In this document: piece after piece, positions 1 through 9,358 of the stretch
Position numbering within the stretch: position 1 is the stretch's first letter
Layout: the number at the start of each line of letters is the position of its first letter
Assembly (NCBI GenBank): GCA_949130495.1
Contig: OX422218.1
Location: 37,875,651-37,939,650 of the forward strand
Source: Sambucus nigra
Lineage: Eukaryota > Streptophyta > Magnoliopsida > Dipsacales > Adoxaceae
Direction of reading: 5' to 3'
Length of the DNA: 64,000 nucleotides
Made by a program: the position numbers and the translations under genes
Notes under the pieces: model-generated
Database searches by the model: none
Told to the model about the DNA's origin: nothing
Seen by the model: the letters and a program-made list of their open reading frames with translations, nothing else

Positions 1-62
1 ATATATATATATGAATACCGATTATATGATTATACCTGATATATATGATATATATCATATAT
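1..62. repeat. AT dinucleotide-rich tract
   Basis: The window opens with an (AT)n run and continues with AT-rich palindromic sequence (repeats of TATATGATATAT type). It is low-complexity DNA with no coding potential. From here to about 600 I recognise nothing. Confidence 0.7.
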
Positions 63-599
63 ATCTCCCTTTGTTGCACCAGGAATCTTCAGCTCTTAAC
101 CTATAATGATAGGTAGGAGCAATGTTTTCCTGTGCATCTACTTATAAGGACCCTCCCCTTACTTATAGAAAAGTTGAAGCGCGTTGTGTTAAATGTGCGT
201 ACATTGCGCTTTGTAGAGCATTATAGAGTTGAGCTGAAATTGAGAAGAATCGGTAGTTGTTAGACTAGCTCTGGCTTGAAAGCGTGAACCTAGCTCGTGT
301 AGCCTATGCTAAGCATATTTGTAAAAATATGAAATTAAACAACTTGACCAACCTGTAGCACGTATAATCCGAATATATTGATTCTTATTTCCCAAATAGT
401 TTTAGATGTATCGAAGAAAAGATTTCGAGGAAAAGGAGATAATATCCTAGAGCTGCTGCTGCACTTGGAGCTGCTGCACATCAAATGTGAGTAAGGTCAT
501 TGCCGGTGCAATATCAAGAAGGTAGAGATTGCTACGATTACAACTTCATTAGTTCAGCTTTGCAGTGACTGATCTTCATCATTAATGCATTCTCAGAAT

Positions 600-1095
600 A
601 GCGTAAAACACCAAGAACGCATCACAAAAGTTCTTGCATTCTCACAGTTTACATGGGGGCAGTTAGAGTTTAGAGTTTCGAATCAACAACCATTTAGAGT
701 TTCAGATTAACAACCATTTTTCAATTGGCTTCACTTACATAGGGCTAGTTCTAAGTGCTTGGTCTAGATCAGAAATCAAAGAATTTACATATTCAATACC
801 CACAGAGTTTCGGATCAGACCCTCAGACCTCTGGTCTCTCGAATAGTAGCAGGTAGACTTGCGTATGGTTCTACAAAGTCAACACATCCTAACACCCTGT
901 AGACAAAACATGTCTAATAATGAATTGGTACTTAATGAATTATTCTCCACATATATTTCAACATCGCAACACCTGTATCTCTATATCGATGTGCTCCTAG
1001 TAGTGGTCTCCATGAAGCATATATGCATCTACATATATGCATATTGCATATTGCATATATGCAGATATGTAAGTCGCGGTGAGGGATTGTTTCAC
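600..1095 (-). mobile_element. Candidate 3' LTR of the copia remnant (left end uncertain)
   Basis: On the minus strand the sequence downstream of the copia RNase H fragment reaches a purine-rich stretch and then TGTGAAACAATCCC, a plausible LTR start with the usual TG. The LTR would run leftward from about 1095. I could not find a matching 5' LTR in the window, so the far end near 600 is a guess. Inside are short near-repeats (AGAGTTTCGGATCAG-like, about 660-820) and a palindromic ATGCATATTGCATATATGC segment near 1040. No coding capacity is visible. Confidence 0.4.
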
Positions 1096-1124
1096 ACTTC
1101 TCCATGCTATATCTCCCTCAACTA
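1096..1124 (-). other. Polypurine tract next to the copia 3' LTR
   Basis: Read on the minus strand this is GAGGGAGATATAGCATGGAGAAG, directly followed by the LTR-like TGTGAAAC. It lies where a plus-strand primer tract belongs, between the RNase H coding end and the 3' LTR. The call is by position and composition only. Confidence 0.45.
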
Positions 1125-1376
1125 GAACAAACACATACCAGAAGTAGATTTATTAGAATGAGGATAACTTGAAGCAAAATCTGAATCAGTGTATCCTAAC
1201 ACTTCTAACTCTTCCACTCTTCTATAAACCAACATGTGATGTTTGGTTCGCTGAAGATATCTCAATACTTTCTTCCCCCCAACCCAGTGGTCATGGATTC
1301 GATTTGATTGAAACCTGGAAAGAACGCCTACTACATAGGCTAAATCACGTATGGTGCACACTTGGGCATACATCAA
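1122..1376 (-). pseudogene. Ty1/copia RNase H domain fragment
   Basis: The 84-residue minus-strand frame carries hallmarks of the copia RNase H region: a tract like DLAYVVGVLSRF near residue 11, HWVGGKKVLRYLQRT near residue 30, then GYTDSDFASS and the STSG motif near the C-terminus. RNase H degrades the RNA strand during reverse transcription. It stops soon after STSG, so the C-terminal third is missing. It lies just downstream of the reverse transcriptase fragment on the same strand, in the normal copia order. Non-functional relic; the family assignment is secure. Confidence 0.85.
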
Positions 1377-1394
1377 GCTCCCTATGAACAGAGC

Positions 1395-2215
1395 CTATGG
1401 ATTATTATTCATATCATTCTTCTCAAAATCATTCTTGGGACACTGATCTTTGTTTAATTTATCCCCTTTAGTCATAGGCACTGAACCTTCTGAACAGTTT
1501 TGCATGTCCAACCATTTCAATACCTTGTTGATATACTTCTGTTGACACAAGCCTAAAAGTGTCTTGGATCTATCTCTCTTTATCTTAATTCCCTGTACAT
1601 AAGTAGCTTCACCCAAATCCTTCATGTCAAAACTTTTAGACATAAAAGCTTTGGTTCTTTTGAGCATATTTAAATCAGTGCTAGCAAGTAAGATATCATG
1701 CACATATAAAACTAGAAAAATGAAATTCCTGCCTTCTGGTTTCATATAAACACATTCATCTACTTGGTTTTTAACAAAACCAAAAGCAGTGACCACTGAA
1801 TCAAACTTCAAGTACCACTGCTTTGATGCTTGTTTTAGTTAATAGATTAACCTGTTGAGCTTACATATTAGATGGATCTTTCTTGGTTCTATGAAGCCCT
1901 CGGGTTGCTTCATGAAAATCTCCTCCTCAAGTTCTCCATTTAGGAAAGCTGTCTTGACCTCCATTTAGTGCATCTCCATATCAAAATGAGCCATAAGAGC
2001 CATGATGATTCTAAAAGATTCTTTTGTATAGACTGGAGCAAAAGTCTCATTAAAGTCTATCCCTTATTTCTAATTTAATCCTTTGGCTACTAATCTAGCT
2101 TTGTATCTCTCTGTGCTTCCATCTACTGCAGTTTTGGTCAAAGATCCATTTACACCCAATTCGCTTTTGTGTTTGAGAAGGCTACACCAATGTCCATACT
2201 TTATTAATCTTCATT
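1395..2215 (-). pseudogene. Ty1/copia reverse transcriptase remnant, catalytic box altered
   Basis: The minus strand encodes recognisable copia reverse transcriptase across several frames. From 5' to 3' there is a segment with DGSTERYKARLVAKG, then FNETFAPVY, then VKTAFLNGELEEEIFMKQP, then the 138-residue open frame (1395-1811) with the polymerase box. That box reads LYVHDILLA, where the family has YVDD, so one catalytic aspartate is replaced by histidine. Stop codons interrupt the 1812-2180 part. Upstream lies the integrase remnant and downstream the RNase H remnant, as in an ordinary copia pol. Inactive. Confidence 0.88.
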
Positions 2216-2643
2216 GACTCTAACTCTGCAATCATAGCCTTTTCCCAATCCTCACTGAACTCACCTTCCATAGCTTGCTTAAAGGTTATAGGGTATGTGA
2301 TATCTCCAATGTCAAAATCAGCTTCCTGTGGATATATGACAAAATCAGCTTCCATTATATCTAGTGTGGATCTTCTAGCTCTTTGTAACCTTCCAACAAC
2401 TGGTGCAGGAGCATTCACTTGAGCTTGCACTTATTCTACATTATCGCGTTCAGGAGCAATATCTGCAATAACAACCTCATTTCCTACATTTTGAGGTTCA
2501 TGATGATCAATGTGACCATTAATTTTAGGGACTACAACCGGATCCATTTGTGTTGGTAGTATTGGAGGATAACTGATAATGGTATTTTCAAAAGAAGAAG
2601 AATTATATTCTTGCACATCTTTTAAATCTGAATCCAATTTCAC
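2182..2643 (-). pseudogene. Copia pol linker between integrase and reverse transcriptase
   Basis: Two adjacent minus-strand frames, 82 and 70 residues, cover the variable acidic linker and the conserved start of the copia reverse transcriptase region. Typical features are RRSTLDIMEADFVIY followed by ITYPITFKQAMEGEFSEDW and KAMIAELESMKINKVWTLV, the usual PxTYxEAM...W..AM..E..S...N.TW.LV pattern. A stop at 2428-2430 separates the frames. Confidence 0.8.
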
Positions 2644-3021
2644 AAACTCGTTAGAATAATTAATCTCATTTAGAAAAAACTGTCTTATTGGTTTCTATGA
2701 TTCTAGTATAGTGGGATGGACAATAGAATTTGTAACCTATTGAATGGTCTGGATACCCAATAAAGAAACCTAAAACAGTCCTTGACTCAAGCTTATTCTC
2801 TTTAGGATTGTAAGCCCTTGCTTCTGCCTTGCAACCCCATACATGAGCATGATTGAAGCTTGGTTTCCTATTTTTCCAATTCTCAAAAAGGAATTGTAGG
2901 TACTGCTTTGCTAGGAATCCTATTTGATAAGTAATTTCAATTCTCTAATGCTTCTCCCCACAAGAAGAAGTGTAGTCTAGATGTACACATCATACTTCTG
3001 ACCATATTAAGCAATATAGGA
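2644..3021 (-). pseudogene. Ty1/copia integrase C-terminal half
   Basis: Translating the minus strand gives LLNMVRSM, then LWGEALEN, a stop, NYLSNRIPSKAVPTIPF, another stop, and after a frame change KPSFNHAHVWGCKAEARAY, NPKENKLESRT and GYPDHSIGYKFYCP. These match the copia integrase end (LWGEA...NRVPSKAV...P...W.GRKPS..HL.VWGC.A). Integrase inserts the cDNA copy into chromosomes. At least two stops and one frameshift break it. The catalytic core further upstream (3021-3480) is too decayed to assign. Confidence 0.82.
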
Positions 3022-3660
3022 CTATGAATGACAATAACTCTAAACAGAGGGATCCAAATTGCGAGATTCGAAGTGGGCCCACTTCCAACAGATTGATCAT
3101 AAAGGATAATATTTGCTTCCTTAATACCATAAATCTCTTCGAGATATTCATATGGAACTTCAATGTCTATATATGTATTCTTTTCACTTGGTTGTACTAT
3201 AGGAAAGCAATGAGTTGTAGATGATGACTTCGGCCACTACGAGTCGTAGGAAACTATTGATTAAAAATCATTGTATCTAAAAAAATATTTCAAATTGTCA
3301 CACCTTCCAGGATGACTGTCCATACAAACAATAGTCTTACCTTCAAAATTAAGAGTGCATCAGTAACATGCTAGAGGGATTTTGTGACATTTAAATTGAC
3401 ACAATGGAGGTAATTGTGGGAAACATGCAAATTGAAACTAGTCAGTAGATGTTTTATTACTTGGTGTAACTTTAAAATAAACTTTATTCTTACGTTTGAT
3501 TCAGATTTTAACACCTTCTTGTTCTGGCCTATTTCAATTTTTTTGCCAAATGTTTTAGCACCATAATTTAAAGTATTATTTACAATAATGCCCAATGTGC
3601 ATAAGATTTCCAAATTGTTTCCAAACACTGCAACCAATACGTCTGGTCAACGAAATGATA
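3022..3660 (-). pseudogene. Decayed copia region between protease and integrase
   Basis: This lies between the protease motif and the integrase fragment on the same strand. The minus-strand frame 3371-3637 contains VAVFGNNLEILCTLGIIVNNTLNYG, loosely like the beta-strand segment that follows the catalytic motif in copia proteases. The rest (3022-3370) gives no clear domain. The assignment is by position with weak sequence support. Confidence 0.4.
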
Positions 3661-3684
3661 TTTCTTGTAAATTAGTATGTTTAT

Positions 3685-3722
<38 letters not shown>
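3685..3722. repeat. (CA)n(TA)n compound microsatellite
   Basis: About twelve CA units run straight into about seven TA units. It lies immediately 3' (in element orientation) of the copia protease motif. Confidence 0.95.
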
Positions 3723-3761
3723 GTTTGTGATATGCACAGGTGAGCCAGTGTCTAAACACCA
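3723..3761 (-). pseudogene. Ty1/copia aspartic protease catalytic motif
   Basis: The minus strand reads WCLDTGSPVHITN over 13 codons. This is the catalytic-loop signature of copia aspartic proteases (W..DTG...H), which process the Gag-Pol polyprotein. It is in a different frame from the long tyrosine/isoleucine-rich frame that overlaps it; that frame is an artefact of the flanking repeats. The motif is boxed in by two microsatellites, so only this island of the protease survives. Its orientation and place upstream of the integrase fit the rest of the remnant. Confidence 0.72.
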
Positions 3762-3770
3762 TGTATGAGG

Positions 3771-3814
<44 letters not shown>
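3771..3814. repeat. (TA)n microsatellite
   Basis: About 22 uninterrupted TA units, on the 5' side (element orientation) of the protease motif. Confidence 0.95.
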
Positions 3815-3817
<3 letters not shown>

Positions 3818-4397
3818 ATAAACATCCCTGGTCCGGAACCACGACTCTTTTCAATTAAAGGTTTTGCCAAAAGGCCCATCGATTAGTTTTTAATGACACA
3901 ATATCAAAGATCCAAGAGTTTTTTTTGTAAGGAATAGATGAATGTTCAATTTTGCTATCATAGAGAATAAGGTAGTTCGCATGGCCATGTGAATTTGAAA
4001 TTTTGTTTTTGAGTACAATGATTTTCAGCTAGATGGATGAGGTGCACTTGACAGTTTTTAATTGGCCAAATATCTGAGTTTTTGTGAATGCAGGCCTAGA
4101 TAAGAAATTGGATCTCTAATAGGATTGATACAAGGAGATTCAATTTCAGCTTTTCTCTTCACATTGGCGTGACAGATTTTAAATGAAATAACTCTCATTG
4201 AGCCCATGAGTTGTTATGAACTATTAGTTTTGTTGTTGGAGTATTTTATATTTTCTGAATAAGGTGGATAGTCCTATAAAGAGAGGACATTCTGCCCAAA
4301 ATTATTATAGTTTCTACACTTGTTTGTGTTGTATAAAAAATATTTTAGACTTGTACTCTTTATTATTTGTTCACTAGTAATGTTTCGTGTTGACTAG

Positions 4398-4697
4398 TGC
4401 CCAATGCAAGGAAATTGTACTCTTTATTGCGGATATTTTGTGTTGAAGTTCATGAAATACTCCATTGAGGATCCTTCCATACCTTTTGAAATAAAGGTAT
4501 GTTACCAATGTTCTCTTTTTGTCCTATTATATAAAATATTGTTTAGTTCTTAACTATTATATACCGTAATAATAAATTTAATTCTATCTTCAATTTTTTA
4601 GATGAGAAGATTGTCCAGTAAAGTGACCTACACGTTGAATGAGCTAAATGAAGTTCAAATGCAGTTCATTGAGTTCATTACGGATTATATATATTAG
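4398..4697 (+). pseudogene. C-terminal exons of a Ulp1/C48-type cysteine protease in a CACTA transposon
   Basis: Two exons are visible. Exon 1 (4398-4496) encodes CPMQGNCTLYCGYFVLKFMK and continues to a splice donor AAG|GTATGT. CPMQ...CGYFV carries the Gln and the nucleophile Cys of the C48 (Ulp1/SENP) family, which cleaves ubiquitin-like modifiers. Exon 2 (4602-4697, after a ...TTTTTTAG acceptor) encodes a 31-residue tail with TYTLNELNEVQMQFIEFI and a stop, resembling C-termini of transposon Ulp1 proteins. The intron (4497-4601) is phase 0. A TAG precedes exon 1 and could itself be an acceptor (GACTAG|TGC). I could not identify the His and Asp exons upstream, so I treat this as partial and probably dead. 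Confidence 0.7.
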
Positions 4698-5159
4698 GTA
4701 TTTATGAGTAATTGTATTTTGTTACGTTGTAATGACAATGTGTTGAGATGACGGTGTTTTGATGAAAACTATGTTGATTATATTTGATTGCAGGGTTACT
4801 CATTCTTGGTTGGATAGCGTCGAGAACAAATTTGATCGAGTATTACGTTCGACAACGTCCTATTTTGGATTGTGATTCTTATGATGTAATTCGAAATGCT
4901 AGTTTTTGGATATTGTGATGTATCATCACTATTTTTAGGATATTATCACATAGATAAGTAGACGTTAGTTAGTTTTGGATAGGTAGTTTTTGGATATGAT
5001 GTAGCTTAACATCAATTTGATTCTAAATATCTTGATGTATATAAGTTAGTGATATTTATGACCTTGGTTATTATCTATTTGCAATGGTTGATTTAACATC
5101 AAATAATAGTTGTCTATTCATGGATTAATGATTTTTTTTTTAATTTTTTATATTAACAT

Positions 5160-5440
5160 TTATATCAGTTTTGAAAAAACTCTCATAAAATTTTTAAAAC
5201 TGACATAAATGTGATTTTATTTATGTCAGTTTTTTATGAAAAAGTGATTAAAAACATGTTGAATGTCGTAGTTTTTATGTGTGTTCTTAAAAATTGAGAT
5301 AAATGTGAATTTATTTATGTCAGTTTTATGAACATTTATGTCAGGGCTTTATATGTCAGTTTTGAAAAATTTTAAAACTGACATAAATGGTCATTTATGT
5401 CAGTTTTTGACTGACATAAATGACCATTTTTCTTGTAGTG
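5160..5440. repeat. CACTA subterminal repeats and terminal inverted repeat
   Basis: At least eight copies of TGACATAAATG or its complement CATTTATGTCA lie in both orientations, several paired so they could form hairpins (for example around 5376-5425). They end in the terminal repeat at 5427-5440. Arrays like this are binding sites for CACTA transposition proteins. Confidence 0.8.
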
Positions 5441-7588
5441 TTTTAATAATGAGTTACGTCTGTTTCCATGACTTCTTTTAATTGGCCTAGGGTTGGCCCG
5501 TGCCAATAGCAGGGTGAAAAGTCGAGACAAATGTTTTCTCCCATTTAAATTCACTTTTTCAGTTTGTTTAAAATTACTCATGAGCTCCAACTATTGTATA
5601 TTTAATCTTTTCTATTGGCATCTGTTCATTTAAATTTTTTTAAGATAAGGACAGAAAAACTTAAAATATGAACAAAATATGAACAAAAGTATTATTTATT
5701 TCAGGATTGTCTAACACGACGTTTAGTAGTTAATAACAAAAAGACGAAGCAGAAATAATCACACAATAATCAATGTACTGAATGAAAAAAAAATCGTAAA
5801 ACATGACGTCTATTCATATTTTTTTTTTATAAAAGACTCTATTTTTCTAAAAAAGAGTAATTACAAAAATAGTCTTTGTCTCTTTCTCACACACACATGA
5901 GTGAAATATCAAGTACACAACAAAAATCGACATGTTTCTAGAAAAATAAAATTATCTAAAGAGTTACCAGTCTCATCAAAATCATATGAATAATGGTAAA
6001 CATCCCTACCGTTTTAAAAAATGATAAACGTCCCAATGAAACCTAGATCATCATGATAGAAAATAAGTAACAACCTAGACCCAAAAGCAATGAATATGAA
6101 AACACCAGCACAACATAGGTTCCATAGCCTATATTAATAGGCCCAAAGGAATAATGTAAAAGAAAATCATACCACTCAAAATTAGGAACGAAAAACATCA
6201 CTTCTTGAAATGTATTTCTCATGTAGAAAATATGCCAAGATAAAAAAGACTAATAGCGAAACCCTAAGATCTATGTTACCCATTAGAAAACCCCAAGATC
6301 CAACCCATCAAGAAAACCTAAGTTTCTCTCTAACAAAGAAAATAACCCATGTCCTCCAGGAAATCAGCTCTGGCAACTAGAGGACTGTAGATGCCCCACT
6401 GTGATTTCATTACCAGCTTGAGTTTTTTTACACAAATGTCCACATTTACGTGTTGCATGAAAACCCACATCGTGAACCACATGCACCATTCAGCTTGTTC
6501 CATTTATGGGGGTTGCCCTCTTCTAAAATCGGCGAGGAGAATATGGAACTTCCAAAACCTAAAAAACACAATTACATGATCAATACTGAAACACCATTAG
6601 ATAAAATATAGTCTCTCGAACCCAAAAGCGCCATAGGTCCAATGCCCAAACCAAAGTAAAAGGGAAACTACCTTCGTTCGTCCAATATGAAGTGCGATAT
6701 GCTGCGGTTAAAGATAGGGAGAGAATCATAGGTAGGCCCAAAAAATTCAAGATCTCAGAATTCAAAATCTTCAAAATTCAAAATCTGAAAACGAAAACTA
6801 ATTAAAAAAAAAATGAAAATCATGAACCATTTTGGATCTTAGAAATTATGAACCGTAAAGCCAAACTTGAAAACATCTAAAACTTCTTTTAAAATAAATC
6901 ACAAATTATCTATGGCTTACCATTATTTGGTCCAACACTTCCTTATTTGTTTGAGGACCATCTTGTTGACCTCATTACAGGAGATCAGATCTGGAAGAAA
7001 TCTCCTAAGTCCCCAACATAATTGATAAATATGAAACATAAATTATTTCGAAACAATAGATAATCGTACATTAAATGTGAAATCTGTTGGGGAGAAGATG
7101 TTGAGTAAATAGTAAACCCCATAAAAATGTGAAATGAACATAAAAATGAGAGAGAGAAAGAGATGGCCTATTTCTTGCCTGTCTCATTTCCACTGTTACG
7201 ATACCTGAGTGATTAGTATTTAGTTTGTCAAACAAAAATGGGTTCATCAAATAGTTTTTCTGCATAGAAATGAAAGAGAAAATGGTGCTACATTTCAGTC
7301 TTAAAAATACCAATACAAACAAAAAGAGGAAAATAAGTGAAGATGAAGAAATCAGTGGTGAGAGAGAATAGGAACCTTCGCGGGTCAAAGAGGTTGAGAA
7401 GTATCCGAAGAGAGTACCGTCAATACAAGTTTCTAGCCTTTAGCTCTTCTTTCAAGCCTTGTGCTCTCACTCCACCATATTCAATCCATAAAATTTTAGC
7501 TATGTGGCTTCATTTAAAACCATTATATACAAACTCCAAACATTTCATCCCAAACGGTAGTTAACTTAAACGAAAAAAAACACCGGTT

Positions 7589-7590
<2 letters not shown>
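5441..7590. other. Non-coding region, nothing recognised
   Basis: AT-rich DNA with no domain in any frame. Short open frames on both strands (for example 7071-7388 minus, rich in S/L/F) have no recognisable motif. Purine-rich stretches occur near 7140-7170 and 7355-7370. Confidence 0.5.
7400..7562 (-). repeat. Dispersed repeat, copy 1 (inverted relative to 33400-33543)
   Basis: The reverse complement of this segment matches 33400-33543 along almost its full length, including ACTACCG, GGGATGAAATG, GTTTGTATATAATGG, TTTTAAATGAAGCC and AGAGCACAAGGCT. It contains a TATATAA-like box on the minus strand. The two copies are about 26 kb apart and in opposite orientation. The repeat type is unknown. 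Confidence 0.75.

Positions 7591-7591
<1 letters not shown>

Positions 7592-7633
<42 letters not shown>
7592..7633. repeat. (TA)n(TG)n microsatellite
   Basis: About 15 TA units followed by about five TG units. Confidence 0.95.
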
Positions 7634-7967
7634 GTTGATATATGTGAAATATACCTAATATATGGATGCTATCGTTGGAGATTACACGTAGTAGGCGGTC
7701 CACCGTGGCATTGACCAACAAGTGTTGGATCGGTTGTCTAGGTCATAGTGCAATCGCACGACCACTATATGTGAGTTTAGAGTCTAGTGGGTTAATGTAG
7801 TATGGATATGACCCATAGATGTATAACTAAGGCTGCCTCCAAGTATGCATTTACGACCCGGTGGTGAGATTCCGACCCAGTGGCCCAAGAGTGGTACATG
7901 ATGTACTTGGAGCCTTATAGCATGCTAGAGACTGTGTCCGCCAAAAGCTCTGGGAATACTGTTATAC

Positions 7968-8260
7968 CACTACACCATAACTTTCAATTCGTAGCACTTT
8001 TGTAGTGGTAAAAAAAATACAAACACTAAACTACTCTTAGAAAAAAGGTGTTAGGAAGAAAATTACTAACACTTTTTTACTGTTACAAAATTATGTTTTA
8101 CTAACAGATCCCTACAATAACTAAAGTATTGCAAAATTAGTCAAATGCTAACACACTTTTACCATTACTAACATTCATGACAGATTTTTAATGTAAAAAT
8201 GTGTAACAAATATCTTGAATTAGTAATGGTATAGGTCCGTTGCTAATATTGTTGAATTTT
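7968..8260. mobile_element. Possible second CACTA-like end or MITE
   Basis: Begins CACTACACCATAA, which fits a CACTA-type terminus, followed by several copies of a CTAACA / TGTTAG word in both orientations (8049-8250). I did not find the opposite end. From 7634 to 7967 I see nothing recognisable. Low confidence. Confidence 0.3.
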
Positions 8261-8681
8261 AGGAAAATATAAATATTTTGATTATAACCACAAAATGATT
8301 AAAATGGAAAATTAAGAACTATTAATCACGAATAAGACGACATTCAAAATTTGATGATGCTAATAAAACAGGTTTGTGACAAAAAAAATTGTGACAAAAA
8401 AATTGAATACAACTAAATGTTCCATGACGTAACTATCATAGAGTTTTTTCTTCTTCTACACGTGAAGTGTCAGTCTTGAATTCAGTTATTGAAAAACGCA
8501 AAGAAGTAGCAAAAACCTACAAAAATTATAAAAATAAATGTAAGTATCTCAAATAATAATAGAGTGGAAGTTCAAATCCTATTATAACAATCATTGCATA
8601 AATGAAGCAAGGACTATATATATGATAATATAATATCAATCATATCTAGTTAAAACTAAAATCACACGATATTATACATAG

Positions 8682-9358
8682 TGTAACATCCCATGTTTTT
8701 AATAGTTAATTAAATTAATTAAATGGAAAATTATAGAAAAAATCAATTTTTGGATTTAATTATTCTTAGTAATTGAATATGATGGATTTTATATATAAAA
8801 GTAAGATTTTAAGTGGAATTCAAATCGGGACTAAAATTTGGAAATTATAACTTTTTGTATAAAAATCGGGGAACAATCCGAGCTAAGGAGGATAAAAAAA
8901 TATTTTTAGAAATTCGACTGTCCGATCGAGCTTAAATTTTCACAGCAGCTCTGTCTCGCTGTTCACAACAATATATTAAAATTACAAGCCAATCTAATAA
9001 CTTGATCGTCTGTAATAATTTTTTTAGTGTTTGTATTTGATTATGACTCAAATTCTTTTTGGTTTATAAACAAAGTGACGCGTTTAGGTCTATCAAAAAC
9101 ATTTTCTTCGAAACCCTGAGAGTAGCAATCTCCTCTTTTACATCCTCTTCCTCCCTCAAAACCTTAACACCTTTGGAGAGATAATTTAAATCCATGTTTT
9201 TAAGCTTTAAACCGGGTTTCGTCAAAATTGTTCTAGAATGTCTTTTTGCTAATTTTTCGAGAGGAATCGAACAGTGTAGTCAGAATTTCTTCATCTTAAG
9301 CTCAAGCATGGATACTTGATTCTCTTGCTTTTGTATTATGCATCATATGTGTCGCCTG
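8682..9358 (+). mobile_element. Left part of an old family-D gypsy LTR, interrupted
   Basis: Begins TGTAACATCCCATG, a typical start for these LTRs, and is colinear with the solo D LTR (34417 to about 35005), for example GCTAATTTTT followed by GAGAGGAATCGAACAG and AAGCATGGATACT. The match stops at GTGTCGCCTG, where the chromovirus LTR begins. The continuation of the same LTR lies at 34322, beyond the inserted element. Confidence 0.7.

Larger units (their letters stand above)
4390..5440 (+). mobile_element. Right-hand end of a CACTA (En/Spm-like) DNA transposon
   Basis: The right boundary is at 5440, where the sequence ends TTTCTTGTAGTG, the complement of a CACTACAAGAAA terminus. Inside it are subterminal repeats and, on the plus strand, the end of a Ulp1-like gene, a combination known from plant CACTA elements. 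I did not find a matching CACTACAAGAAA left end, and no TNP2 transposase motif is visible, so the left limit given is only where confident content begins. The copia remnant directly to the left may have removed the rest. Confidence 0.72.

Noticed and set aside
3580..3879. 99-codon minus-strand open frame with Y/I and V/C runs
   Set aside because: Produced by TA and CA microsatellites; the real signal there is the protease motif in another frame.
4140..4200. Catalytic His exon of the Ulp1 protease at a CATTGG codon pair
   Set aside because: An HW dipeptide occurs, but the surrounding frame has stops and no family resemblance.
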